Below are positions 38,361 to 47,649 of a stretch of 64,000 bases of DNA, in pieces (position 1 is the first letter of the stretch; every line of letters starts with the position of its first letter). The stretch spans positions 377 to 64,376 of the forward strand of contig NZ_BNAH01000002.1 of assembly GCF_014653195.1 (NCBI RefSeq), written 5' to 3'. The position numbers were made by a program, and so were the translations under genes. The notes below the pieces were generated by a model. That model worked only from the letters and a program-made list of their open reading frames with translations. It was not told where the DNA came from and searched no databases. Origin of the DNA: Thalassotalea profundi (lineage in GTDB: Bacteria; Pseudomonadota; Gammaproteobacteria; Enterobacterales; Alteromonadaceae).

Positions 38361-39527
38361 TCAAACACAAATTCTATTTAATGTCGTATCAACCTCTTCA
38401 GTTGTCGCTTTTTGTTGTTCTGCATGTTCAGCAACTCTATTCAATCCTGAGGTTATATCACCACTTAATGACACAATTTCAGCCATATTATCATTAATTG
38501 AAGCCGTAGATTGTTGCTGTTGCTCAGTACCATTGGCAATTTGTGAAGTTAATGTATTAACTTCAGTGAACACTTGACCTATTTGAGTTAAAGCAGAAAC
38601 CACTTCTTTAGAATGCAATAAACTATTCTGTGTTAACTCTTGACCTTTTGCCATTCCTGCAACAGCATTGTTTGATTTAGTTTGGAGGCCTTCAACCATT
38701 GATTGTATGACCACTGTCGACTCTTGCGTCCTATGGGCAAGAGCTCTAACCTCATCAGCCACAACTGCAAAACCTCGTCCTTGCTCTCCGGCTCTAGCAG
38801 CTTCAATAGCGGCGTTAAGTGCAAGTAAATTAGTTTGGTCTGCAATATCACGAATAACATCTAATACCGAACCAATTTTAGACGCTTCTTCTTGTAATAA
38901 CGCTAAATCGCTAACCATTGTGTTCACCTCTTCAGCAAAGTTAGCAATAGTATCTTGGTTTATATTTGAAGCATTTGTGCCTTGCTCAAGAATTTCGATT
39001 ACTTGATGGGTCGTTTCACTCACTTGAGCTGCACTTTGCGATAAAGTTGCAGAAGTTGATGCAACTTCATCGATTGAATTCGCCATTAATGTAATTTGCG
39101 CTGAAGAATTATCCACGGCAATAACTGAGTCACTTATTTGACTAGTCAGAGAAGATGAGCCTTGACGTAATTTAACTGACTCCTCCTTTATTTCATTAAC
39201 AATATCCGCTAAGTCAGTAATAAAAAAACTTAAATCATTAATAACTTTTGATAAATCATCGCCAGAGTTGTCACTTAACGGTTCAGCTGGCGCTTGATCG
39301 ATACTAACGACTAGATCTAAATATTGTTGCAGTTTATTAATTCTATTAGAAAGTTGTTGGTTGGAAAGTATATATCCGGCAAGTAATTGCGCAGTAACGG
39401 TGACTACAAGCACACTAATTAATGTTATTTTACTCACTTCATCAACAAACAAAAGTACACTAACAATAGCTAAAACACCAATCAATAAAATTGGCATTAA
39501 CAGCTTGATATTTAAACTTTTTAACAT
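38361..39527 (-). CDS. Methyl-accepting chemotaxis protein
   Basis: 388 residues with two adjacent N-terminal membrane helices (about 8-25 and 32-50) and almost no periplasmic loop, so it likely senses a cytoplasmic or membrane signal. The C-terminal signalling domain contains the conserved hairpin tip [23 protein letters not shown], followed by [20 protein letters not shown]. Signals to CheA/CheW; no che genes nearby. Confidence 0.93.
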   Translation of the reverse strand: MLKSLNIKLLMPILLIGVLAIVSVLLFVDEVSKITLISVLVVTVTAQLLAGYILSNQQLSNRINKLQQYLDLVVSIDQAPAEPLSDNSGDDLSKVINDLSFFITDLADIVNEIKEESVKLRQGSSSLTSQISDSVIAVDNSSAQITLMANSIDEVASTSATLSQSAAQVSETTHQVIEILEQGTNASNINQDTIANFAEEVNTMVSDLALLQEEASKIGSVLDVIRDIADQTNLLALNAAIEAARAGEQGRGFAVVADEVRALAHRTQESTVVIQSMVEGLQTKSNNAVAGMAKGQELTQNSLLHSKEVVSALTQIGQVFTEVNTLTSQIANGTEQQQQSTASINDNMAEIVSLSGDITSGLNRVAEHAEQQKATTEEVDTTLNRICV

Positions 39528-39717
39528 AAAAAACCTGTCATTATTATTTGTTATTATTTATAGCCTAACTTCAACTAACCTTCAGTTAAATATAGAGACT
39601 ACTTTTAGATACTTTATTAAAAGGTAAATTACAGGGAAATATAAGTTTTTGCTATATATTTCAACAAAAATCCCCGATACTCTAAATATCGCCAATTAAT
39701 ATGCCACTGCACCATTT

Positions 39718-39891
39718 ATGTCAATTAATATAATTCTTATAATTTTAATCGCGCTTGCACCTATAATTGCTGCCATTATGCTCGTTAAAAATTCCACCAA
39801 AAAGTTTAACTTAACCGACCAAGAGCTCGAAAGAATTAAAGCACGCAATAAAAAATTAGACCAAGAAGAACAACTAGAAAAAGATGATTAA
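39718..39891 (+). CDS. Small single-helix membrane protein (57 aa, DUF2897-like)
   Basis: N-terminal membrane helix ([21 protein letters not shown]) then a lysine- and glutamate-rich cytoplasmic tail with [22 protein letters not shown]. Size and plan recall the DUF2897 family, a tentative match. The last 4 bp overlap the end of the convergent parvulin gene, and it lies about 190 bp from the divergent chemoreceptor start. A clean open frame with coherent amphipathic tail supports it. Confidence 0.55.
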   Translation: MSINIILIILIALAPIIAAIMLVKNSTKKFNLTDQELERIKARNKKLDQEEQLEKDD

Positions 39892-40163
39892 TTACGATAA
39901 ATAGTTTGAATCAAGTGGTAGCCAAAACGGGTTTTAACTGGGCCATGAACTTTTAATACTTCCTTTTTAAACACTACATCGTCAAATGCTTTCACCATTT
40001 GTCCCCTTTTAAACTCTCCTAAGTCGCCACCTTTTTTGCTTGAGGGGCAAGTTGAAAATTTTTTTGCAAGCTGGCCAAAGTCTCCTCCTTTTTTTAGTTT
40101 GTCTCTAATCTCTAATGCTTGTTTTTCTGTTTTCACTAGTATGTGACGTGCACATGCAGCCAT
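39888..40163 (-). CDS. ppiC: Parvulin-type peptidyl-prolyl cis-trans isomerase
   Basis: 91-residue single-domain rotamase like E. coli PpiC (93 aa). Signature elements [41 protein letters not shown] and RFGYHLIQ are all present, and there is no signal peptide, so it acts in the cytoplasm. The ATG is preceded by AAGGGG. Monocistronic, and overlaps the tail of the opposing 57-residue gene. Confidence 0.95.
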   Translation of the reverse strand: MAACARHILVKTEKQALEIRDKLKKGGDFGQLAKKFSTCPSSKKGGDLGEFKRGQMVKAFDDVVFKKEVLKVHGPVKTRFGYHLIQTIYRN

Positions 40164-40323
40164 TTAGAACCCCTTAAAATTAATTAACATTTGATTAAAT
40201 AAAAATAAAATATGACAATAGCGTAAGGTGTATTTAATTTCCGAAAATGTTGTACTAACAGATTAAATTTACGCCTTTTCCAAATTATACACTTAACCCG
40301 TCAATATATAGAGTAAATTAGTC

Positions 40324-40929
40324 ATGCCATCAATTGATCACTTATTTGAGAATAATAAAAAATGGGCGAAAAGAATCACCGATAATGATCCTAATTTTTT
40401 TGAGCTACTATCCCAACAACAAACTCCTGAATATCTTTGGATTGGTTGTTCTGACTCTCGTGTACCTGCTAATGAACTACTTGGCATGTTACCCGGCGAA
40501 GTATTTGTACATAGAAATATAGCAAATCAAGTTATCCACACTGATTTAAATTGCCTTTCGGTGATCCAATATGCTGTAGAAATACTAAAAGTCAGGCACA
40601 TCATTGTATGTGGTCACTATGGATGTGGTGGTGTAAAAGCCGCATTAGATGATCAAAGCTACGGTTTAATAGATAATTGGCTGCGTCATATTGAAGATGT
40701 TCACCGTTTTCATAAAACTAAATTTGATAAAGTTACTGACCAAGATGAAAAGGTAAACACCCTATGCGAATTAAACGTAATAGAACAAGTCGCTAATATT
40801 TCTAACACCACAATTTTAAGAAATGCATGGAAAGCAGGACAGAATACAACAGTACATGGTTTCGTTTATAAATTGCATGACGGTATATTAAAAGACTTAA
40901 ACGTATCAGTAGGACTTAATTCAAAATAA
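40324..40929 (+). CDS. can: Beta-class carbonic anhydrase
   Basis: Interconverts CO2 and bicarbonate in the cytoplasm. 201 residues with zinc ligands Cys42, Asp44, His98 and Cys101 and Arg46 (GCSDSR; CGHYGCGG), the same numbering as E. coli Can. HRNIANQV is also conserved. Alone, with a hairpin after it. Confidence 0.97.
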   Translation: MPSIDHLFENNKKWAKRITDNDPNFFELLSQQQTPEYLWIGCSDSRVPANELLGMLPGEVFVHRNIANQVIHTDLNCLSVIQYAVEILKVRHIIVCGHYGCGGVKAALDDQSYGLIDNWLRHIEDVHRFHKTKFDKVTDQDEKVNTLCELNVIEQVANISNTTILRNAWKAGQNTTVHGFVYKLHDGILKDLNVSVGLNSK

Positions 40930-40971
40930 TACGTAAAATATTATACAACCTTATTATATTTAGCTTAAACG

Positions 40972-40993
40972 AGCCCTTATCAATACAAGGGCT
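40972..40993 (+). terminator. Hairpin downstream of can
   Basis: AGCCCTT-N8-AAGGGCT, a 7-bp GC-rich stem 43 bp after the stop, with AAATATT instead of a T-run. Weak terminator. The rest of the roughly 300-bp spacer up to 41227 shows no gene; it presumably carries the receptor gene promoter. Confidence 0.4.
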
Positions 40994-41227
40994 AAATATT
41001 AGCCAAAATGCCTCTTTATTAGCCTGTAAAATATAAATTACAAAAAATCACTTATAAATACGTAATTGCACTCAAATCCTACTTTACTTATCTGTTAATG
41101 TTATGTTACAAACTAGTCTGCAAGGTTACAATTCTATTTTTATTTTCATAAAAGATTTAATTGTGAGCTTTAATGATATGCAATAAGTATATCTACTAAA
41201 AAAATATATAAATCCAGGGAAATCATA

Positions 41228-44002
41228 GTGAAAAAACTAAACTTACTCACGTTAAGCATTCAAGCAGCGTTATTGCTAGGTGCTTCAACTTCAGCATACA
41301 CTTTTGCACAAGAAGAAGCTGAAAATAAATCAGACTCTGAAGAAAAAATTGAAAAAATTGAAGTAACTGGCTCTCGTATTAAACGTGTTGATATGGAAAC
41401 AGTTAGCCCTATTGTTGTTATCGATATTGAACAAATGCGCGATAAAGGTTTCTCAACAGCGTACGATGCATTAAAAGATTTAACTTCGGCTTCGGGTACT
41501 GTACAAGGTGCTGAATTTGGTGCGCAAGGTGGTTTTACACCAAATGCTCAAACAGTTAGTTTACGAGGTTTAGGAACAAACCAGACCTTAATATTAGTCA
41601 ATGGTCGTCGTATGGCTGATTATCCTCGTCCTTACAATGGCTCTTCAAACTTTGTTAACTTATCTACTATTCCATTTGCTGCTATCAAGCGAATTGAAGT
41701 TGTAACAGGTGGCGCATCTGCAGTTTATGGTTCTGATGCTGTAGCTGGTGTAATGAATATCATTACAAAAACAGATATCAATGAAACTACTGTTAACTAC
41801 TTAACAAGTAGAGCTACTGAAGGTGGTGGCCAACAGGATCGCTTTCAAATAGTTACAGGTACTTCTGGCGATAATTATAGTGTTACAGCTGCTTTAGAAT
41901 ATCATACCCAAGATCCAATTTTTGCATCGCAACGTGATTGGTTAGATTCAGTTGATGATGGTCCAGCAGGAAGAGATTATTTAGATCGTGCTATCTTAAA
42001 ACTTGATAACTTTAGCGGTGAATATCGTGATCCAGGTGAGCAAGCATGTATTGACTCTCAATCAGGTTTCGAATATGCATACCGTGAAGGTAGCGGCTAT
42101 TATTGTGGTGGCGACTTTACTGGGCTTCGCACTATTCGTAACGAACGAAATACACTTTCAGGTTATGTTACTGGGTCATACCAATTAGACGATGGTACAG
42201 AACTTTTTGCTGATGTACTTTTTTCTGACCAAGAATCTTTAGTTCGTGGTGGTAATCATTGGATAAGTTCGAACATATTAGAAGTAGAATCATCACCGGG
42301 CGCAGGTAACTACGACGGTTTAGATTATGTATTAGAGCAACGTCAATTTAGTCAAGAAGAATTAGGCTGGAGAGACTCAAGCTACGATGAAACTTCATTA
42401 TTTTTCAACATTGGTGCACGTGGTACATTATTTGAAGATTATGATTACGAGTTTATTGTTAGTCGTAGTGAAGCTGAATCAAACTCAACTAGAGCTTGGT
42501 TTAAAGAAGAAATGGTAGTGCCATTATTTTTCGGAACAGGTACCCACGGTTTTGGTTTACCTGATGGTAACGGTACTGTTGGCTTATATGACCCAATTGA
42601 TAGTTCAATAGTGGACCAGTTAGTTGGTGATCAAGTCATTATTTCTGATTCATATTCAAATAACATCAGTTTTGTTCTTAGCGGTTCAGCGTTTGAATTG
42701 CCTGCTGGTGATGCCATGTTTGCTGTAGTAGCAGAATGGAATAAACAAGGATACACCCTTACTCCTGATGAGCGTACACTAAATACTGAAGGACAAGGCT
42801 GGTATAATTTAACTGGTACTGGTGGCGGTGGTGATCGTGAACGCTATGCTGCAGGTTTTGAATTAGACGTACCAGTTTTAGAAAATTTAGATCTTAAATT
42901 AGCAGGCCGTTACGACAAATATGATGACGATACTACTGAAGTGGGTGGTCGTTTTACTCCTCAAGTAGGTCTGACTTACAACCCTACTGAAGATATTTTG
43001 CTTCGTGCTAACTGGGGACAAAGTTTCCGAGCACCTGATATGCATCGTGTATTTGCTGATCAGTCAGGCTTTTACTCTACAGCCTATGATTGGGTTAAAT
43101 GTGAAATAGACTATGATGGCGAAGAAGCTTTCCAAACTAACCAAGATTTTTGTGATGCTAAATCAGTTCGAGGTTATAGAGCAGGTACAACAACACTTAA
43201 AGAAGAAGAAGGTGATACTTACGGCGTAGGTATGGTCTGGGATATTACTGAAAACTTTAATGCGTCTTTAGATTGGTATCGTATTGAACTAAAACAAATT
43301 GTTGTATCTGAAAGTGTACAAGGTCTACTTGATAATGCCTACAATTGTAAATTTGGTTTAGAAGACCGAGTACCTGGCAGCGATTATTGTGCGCAAATTA
43401 ATAGCCAAATAACACGTACAGGCTTAGATGATATCGACCCAGGTCAAATTGGCTCAGTAGATACATCATCAATCAATGCAGCTGAGCATAGTATTGAAGG
43501 TTTAGATGCTTCACTTGGTTATAAAGTTGAAAGTGAATACGGCGATTTTAATTTCAATCTTGGCTGGTCTCATGTACTTAAAATGGTATATAAGGCAACA
43601 GATGAAGATACTAACGAAAGCGACCGTGATAAAGCATGGAATGACGATGCGCGTTCAATTATAAATGGCTCTATTAGTTGGTCAACAGATGATATGGGCG
43701 TTACCCTTAGTGGCCGTCGAATTGGTTCAATCCCTGCTTGGATACAACCTGTTGAATATTCAGATGAAGCACACGCAGACTATGGTAATGTGGATAGATT
43801 ACACCCTCACATTACATTTAACTTAACTGCTACTTATAGATTTACTGAAGATTTAGCATTTAATATACAAGTAGTAAACTTACTAAATGAGAGACCGCCA
43901 GAAGACGAATCTCATGAAGAATGGCCTTACTATAATAGCTTCCAATACGGTGGCGGTTCAGTAGGACGTGAAATAGGTGCAGAAGTTCGTTACACATTCT
44001 AA
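41228..44002 (+). CDS. TonB-dependent outer membrane receptor
   Basis: 924 residues. Signal peptide (cleavage near TFAQ), then the EKIEVTGSRI segment typical of large marine TonB receptors, the plug domain (about 50-180: VSLRGLGTNQTLILVNGRR, GGASAVYGSDAVAGVMNIITK) and a 22-strand barrel ending in the aromatic RYTF. The GTG start follows CAGGGA. An S9 peptidase gene follows about 90 bp on after a terminator, which suggests peptide uptake; ligand not shown. Confidence 0.93.
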   Translation: MKKLNLLTLSIQAALLLGASTSAYTFAQEEAENKSDSEEKIEKIEVTGSRIKRVDMETVSPIVVIDIEQMRDKGFSTAYDALKDLTSASGTVQGAEFGAQGGFTPNAQTVSLRGLGTNQTLILVNGRRMADYPRPYNGSSNFVNLSTIPFAAIKRIEVVTGGASAVYGSDAVAGVMNIITKTDINETTVNYLTSRATEGGGQQDRFQIVTGTSGDNYSVTAALEYHTQDPIFASQRDWLDSVDDGPAGRDYLDRAILKLDNFSGEYRDPGEQACIDSQSGFEYAYREGSGYYCGGDFTGLRTIRNERNTLSGYVTGSYQLDDGTELFADVLFSDQESLVRGGNHWISSNILEVESSPGAGNYDGLDYVLEQRQFSQEELGWRDSSYDETSLFFNIGARGTLFEDYDYEFIVSRSEAESNSTRAWFKEEMVVPLFFGTGTHGFGLPDGNGTVGLYDPIDSSIVDQLVGDQVIISDSYSNNISFVLSGSAFELPAGDAMFAVVAEWNKQGYTLTPDERTLNTEGQGWYNLTGTGGGGDRERYAAGFELDVPVLENLDLKLAGRYDKYDDDTTEVGGRFTPQVGLTYNPTEDILLRANWGQSFRAPDMHRVFADQSGFYSTAYDWVKCEIDYDGEEAFQTNQDFCDAKSVRGYRAGTTTLKEEEGDTYGVGMVWDITENFNASLDWYRIELKQIVVSESVQGLLDNAYNCKFGLEDRVPGSDYCAQINSQITRTGLDDIDPGQIGSVDTSSINAAEHSIEGLDASLGYKVESEYGDFNFNLGWSHVLKMVYKATDEDTNESDRDKAWNDDARSIINGSISWSTDDMGVTLSGRRIGSIPAWIQPVEYSDEAHADYGNVDRLHPHITFNLTATYRFTEDLAFNIQVVNLLNERPPEDESHEEWPYYNSFQYGGGSVGREIGAEVRYTF

Positions 44003-44031
44003 AACTTTTTAGCAATTTTTGCCAAAACTTG

Positions 44032-44058
44032 AAAAAGGCAGCTTAGCTGCCTTTTTTT
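44032..44058 (+). terminator. Terminator after the TonB receptor gene
   Basis: AAAAAGGCAGC-TTA-GCTGCCTTTTTTT: 11-bp stem with T-run, 30 bp past the stop. It separates the receptor from the peptidase gene, so the two probably have unequal expression. Confidence 0.88.
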
Positions 44059-44094
44059 ATAGAGATTAAAAACAAGGATGCTAAGGATATTCAA

Positions 44095-46053
44095 ATGATA
44101 AAGATAAATACATTTTTAAAAAAAGTTCTAGTAACGTTTATAGTATTACAGAGTTACATCAATTACAGCTTTGCTGCAGACAATACTACTAGGTTGCCTG
44201 TTGAGACATTCTTTAAATACTCAGAAATTAATAGCTTAAGTATATCACCAACAGGTAAATATTTAGCCGCTAAAGTAAAAATCAACGATAATATGCAGCT
44301 TGCTGTTATGTTAGCTGAAAGCCATAAAATAATATCATTACTGAATTTTGGTGATGACTCAGAAGTGGGTGAGTTTGGTTGGTTAAACAACGAACGAGTA
44401 TATGCATCAATGGTTGATAAAGTTGGTCCATTAGAGAAAGCTCAAGCCACAGGATTTCTATTTAGCGCTAATGCTGACGGCAGTAAAAAAAGACAGTTAT
44501 TACCAACACCAGCTCGCCCTGGAAAAGCAATGGGCCAACCAAGTGCTTTTCGAATTGTAGATACGCTTGACGATGATGAAGAGCATATATTAATCGATAT
44601 TATTGATTCTAAATTTTCTTCAATTTATAAGCTTAATATATTTAATGCTAGACAAACTTATGTTGCTAAAGCGGCTCAAGAATATGGCCGTTTATTTACT
44701 GATAATAACCAGATAGTCAGATTATCTGTTGGAACAACTTACGATAAAGAAAAAGAAGAAAGTGTTACAACGGTATATTATCGCGATAATAACAAGGATG
44801 ATTGGCAGTTAATTGATGAGCGTTCAATAAAAGATGGTATCTTTAGACCTATAGCATTTACAAAAGATAATAAAAAATTATACATTAATGCTGGCACGTC
44901 AATTAAGTTATATGATCCAAAAACTAAACAACTTTCAGACATAATAGACTTACCTGGTGATGCTGTTATTGAGAACTATATTTACGATTTTGATGCGACT
45001 AATCCTACTGTTGTTGGTGTTATTCGTGAACCTGGTTACTTAGTAAAAGAATATTTAGATACATCTCATCCTGATGTGCAATTAATGGAGTCATTGTCTG
45101 CTGCTTTTCCCAATGACTTTGTACGTGTGATTAATACAACAAAAGATAATAATAAGTTGCTTGTAGTGGTTTATAGCGATCTTAAACAAGGTGTTTATTA
45201 TTTATTTGATCGTTCAACAAACAAATTAAGCTTTTTATTAGATACTGCCCCACATAGAGATTATAAGCAAATGGCGCCAATGAAACCATTTAGCTTTATC
45301 GCACGTGACGGATTAGAAATTAGAGGCTATTTAACATTGCCAAAAGGAAAAACTAAAAACTTACCGTTAGTACAAGTTGTACATGGTGGGCCTTATGGTG
45401 TTAAAGATAGCTGGAGATTTAATCCCGAAGCGCAATATTTTGCTAATTTAGGCTATGCTGTCATGCAAGTTAACTATCGTGGTTCAGGCGGTCGAGGAAA
45501 GTCTTTTGAGTATGATCATTTCCGTAAAATGGGTATGGAGATGCAGGATGACTTAACTGATGCTGTACATTGGGCTGTTAAAGAAGGCATAGCGGATAAA
45601 AACCGAGTTTGTATATATGGTGCTAGTTACGGTGGCTATGCTGCTATGATGGGCGTAGTAAAAGAACCTGACTTATATAAATGTGCGATACCTTATGTGG
45701 GTGTATATGATATTGCAGTTCAAAAGGATGAATCAGATACACGTTTACACAAATCAGGCCGTAAATTCTTAGAAGAGGCCTGGAATGCTTACGATGAGGA
45801 GTTCGTTAAAGAACGCTCTGCGATTTATCATTTAGATAAATTAAAAGCCGCTTTATTTTTAGTACATGGTCGTATGGATGCCCGTGTACCAATTAAAAAC
45901 TATGAACTGCTCACTAAAAAGCTTGATGAAATGAATTACCCTTATGAATCACTAGTTGAAGATCACGAAGCACATGGTTTTAGAGATCAAGACAATGTTT
46001 ATAACTTATACAAAAAAGTAGGTGTATTTTTAGATAAGCATATTGGTCAATAA
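44095..46053 (+). CDS. S9 family prolyl oligopeptidase-type peptidase
   Basis: 652 residues with an N-terminal signal peptide (about 1-28), a beta-propeller (about 50-380) and a C-terminal alpha/beta hydrolase. Triad Ser511 (GASYGGY), Asp595 (HGRMDARVP) and His627 (EAHGF). Likely cleaves di- or tripeptides from imported oligopeptides in the periplasm. AAGGA lies 7 bp before the ATG. Adjacent to the TonB receptor. Confidence 0.93.
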   Translation: MIKINTFLKKVLVTFIVLQSYINYSFAADNTTRLPVETFFKYSEINSLSISPTGKYLAAKVKINDNMQLAVMLAESHKIISLLNFGDDSEVGEFGWLNNERVYASMVDKVGPLEKAQATGFLFSANADGSKKRQLLPTPARPGKAMGQPSAFRIVDTLDDDEEHILIDIIDSKFSSIYKLNIFNARQTYVAKAAQEYGRLFTDNNQIVRLSVGTTYDKEKEESVTTVYYRDNNKDDWQLIDERSIKDGIFRPIAFTKDNKKLYINAGTSIKLYDPKTKQLSDIIDLPGDAVIENYIYDFDATNPTVVGVIREPGYLVKEYLDTSHPDVQLMESLSAAFPNDFVRVINTTKDNNKLLVVVYSDLKQGVYYLFDRSTNKLSFLLDTAPHRDYKQMAPMKPFSFIARDGLEIRGYLTLPKGKTKNLPLVQVVHGGPYGVKDSWRFNPEAQYFANLGYAVMQVNYRGSGGRGKSFEYDHFRKMGMEMQDDLTDAVHWAVKEGIADKNRVCIYGASYGGYAAMMGVVKEPDLYKCAIPYVGVYDIAVQKDESDTRLHKSGRKFLEEAWNAYDEEFVKERSAIYHLDKLKAALFLVHGRMDARVPIKNYELLTKKLDEMNYPYESLVEDHEAHGFRDQDNVYNLYKKVGVFLDKHIGQ

Positions 46054-46102
46054 TCTTTAATTAAGTAAGTGTACAAATATTATCCCAATTAAATTTTCAA
46101 AT

Positions 46103-46131
46103 AAGCACCTTTATTAATAAGGTGCTTTTTT
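46103..46131 (+). terminator. Terminator after the S9 peptidase gene
   Basis: AAGCACCTT-N7-AAGGTGCTT followed by TTTT, about 50 bp after the stop codon. Confidence 0.8.
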
Positions 46132-46237
46132 AATTAATGATAAAAGTTTTGTAACATTTGAGTCTTGCAAATAGTGTGTATATCTCTAATACTTATAGTA
46201 TGTTTACTTTCAATGTAAAATTTAAAAGGAAATATTT

Positions 46238-47155
46238 ATGAAAAAATGGATCATTTCATCCCTACTTTTATCACTCGCCTTAACTTCAAAAGCTAGCTTT
46301 GCGTTTGATAATAATAACCAAGGAATTGAAACTGCAGAAGAAAAGCTATGTGTAGATGATAGCTGTAAAGCCCAAATTTTAAAATTAAAAAAACATTCGC
46401 GCTATGGAAATCCAGAAACATTAATTTTATTAGCTTCTGCCTATCTAACGGGTGAAGGCGTTGAAAAAAACCCTGAGTTAGCATTTAAAAAGATAAAGCG
46501 CGCCGTAAGAAGCGGCTCTGGTAAAGCGATGTTCATTCTGTCCGCATACTATAGAGATGGTATTGGTACGGATAAAGATATCGAAAAATCAAATTTATGG
46601 CTCTCTCGTTCTGTTAAAGAAAACTATTCTCAAGCGCTTTATCAAACTGCCCTATTAACGTTAGACTTTAATAAAGCTGATAATAGTGACGAATTAGATT
46701 TATTATTACGGGCAGAAGCCAAAGGCAATAAAGATGCAACATACTTACTCTCAATACTAAGAGAAACAGGCACTTTAGTTGAAAAAGACGCCTTACAAGC
46801 TGCCAAGGGATATAAGCGTCTCGCTTTTTCACATTATAAAGACAGTCAAGATCGCTTAGTTAACCTTATCAATAGCACTGAAGAAACATCTAAAGAATAT
46901 AGTAAAATAAGAGCACTAGACGAAGATATAGAAACTATAACGGTAACCGGTGAGAAGTTATCTTTCCAAATGGCATTAAGTAACGCCATAGAGAGAGTTA
47001 CTTACAACTCTCTCTATGACGGGAAATCAACCGGAAGTCATATCCAAGGAAGAGGTTGTACCAAGAAAACAAACTGCAGAATATACTCAGATAGTAATGA
47101 CATATCTCTTACAATGAACGAGTTAAGTAATGCTAATCTGATATCAGGAAATTAA
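46238..47155 (+). CDS. Secreted Sel1-repeat protein with VTG-containing tail
   Basis: 305 residues. Signal peptide MKKWIISSLLLSLALTSKASFA, then Sel1/TPR-like repeats (about 50-200: GNPETLILLASAYLTGEGVEKNPELAFKKI; GSGKAMFILSAYYRDGIGTDKDIEKSN). The last 80 residues are different: DEDIETITVTGEKLSFQMAL recalls the VTG box at the start of TonB receptors, and the end has a short Cys pair (GCTKKTNC). Possibly a partner of the nearby receptor or peptidase; not proven. Confidence 0.8.
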   Translation: MKKWIISSLLLSLALTSKASFAFDNNNQGIETAEEKLCVDDSCKAQILKLKKHSRYGNPETLILLASAYLTGEGVEKNPELAFKKIKRAVRSGSGKAMFILSAYYRDGIGTDKDIEKSNLWLSRSVKENYSQALYQTALLTLDFNKADNSDELDLLLRAEAKGNKDATYLLSILRETGTLVEKDALQAAKGYKRLAFSHYKDSQDRLVNLINSTEETSKEYSKIRALDEDIETITVTGEKLSFQMALSNAIERVTYNSLYDGKSTGSHIQGRGCTKKTNCRIYSDSNDISLTMNELSNANLISGN

Positions 47156-47202
47156 TGTTTGACGCTAGGCGTAATAGTCAATGTTATTAAATTTACGGAG
47201 GT

Positions 47203-47400
47203 ATGATAGAATATTTTATAATACTTTTAATTTACCTAATATTATTCCTTATATTACCAATGATAGGTGTATGTCAAAAACACCAGCTCCTTGAAAAGAG
47301 ATTAATATAATTAATGGTATTTGTAGCATTTCCTTTTATTGGAGAATTGGTATTTATCTCTTTTAATAGTAATAAAATGAGTGTAAAAACCCTTTATTAG
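47203..47400 (+). pseudogene. Interrupted small membrane protein ORF
   Basis: A 65-codon frame starting ATG at 47203 encodes a hydrophobic helix (IEYFIILLIYLILFLILPMIGV), a charged stretch (QKHQLLEKRLI), an in-frame TAA at 47308-47310, then a second hydrophobic stretch (LMVFVAFPFIGELVFISF) and TAG at 47398. Two helices joined by a basic loop is the plan of a small membrane protein, and the FPFIG-LV-I motif looks like a phospholipase-D-nuclease N-terminal-type helix. A GGAGG run directly abuts the ATG, too close for a normal site. Likely a decayed gene; the upstream part alone (35 aa) could still be made. Confidence 0.4.
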
Positions 47401-47595
47401 CTTCTAGAATTTCGTGCCATGTGGTTTGTTAAAGGCATAATTATGATGTAAATTGCAAGTAATTTACATAGTGTAGTAGAGGACTAATTTTTTCTACTGG
47501 GTATAATGACTGTTAAATGGCATCAAACTGTTGACATTAACATAGTAGATGAAGTTAAAATTTATGCACATTTGATTATTTTAATTAATACAAAC

Positions 47596-47625
47596 AAAAA
47601 ACCAGTAGTTATCTACTGGTTTTTT
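47596..47625. terminator. Bidirectional terminator beside hppD
   Basis: AAAAAACCAGTAG-TTAT-CTACTGGTTTTTT: 13-bp perfect stem with T-runs on both strands, 25 bp beyond the hppD stop. Confidence 0.9.
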
Positions 47626-47649
47626 ATTTATAGATAATTATAAGTAAAC

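Larger units (their letters stand above)
47156..47649. other. Gene-poor spacer between Sel1 gene and hppD
   Basis: About 490 bp. Contains the interrupted small membrane ORF at 47203-47400 and a bidirectional terminator at 47596-47625. A 43-codon frame at 47506 runs through that terminator and is judged spurious. No RNA gene recognised. Confidence 0.55.

Noticed and set aside
47506-47637. 43-codon frame beginning ATGACTGTTAAATGG
   Set aside because: It reads through the strong bidirectional terminator at 47596-47625, has no ribosome site and no recognisable sequence.
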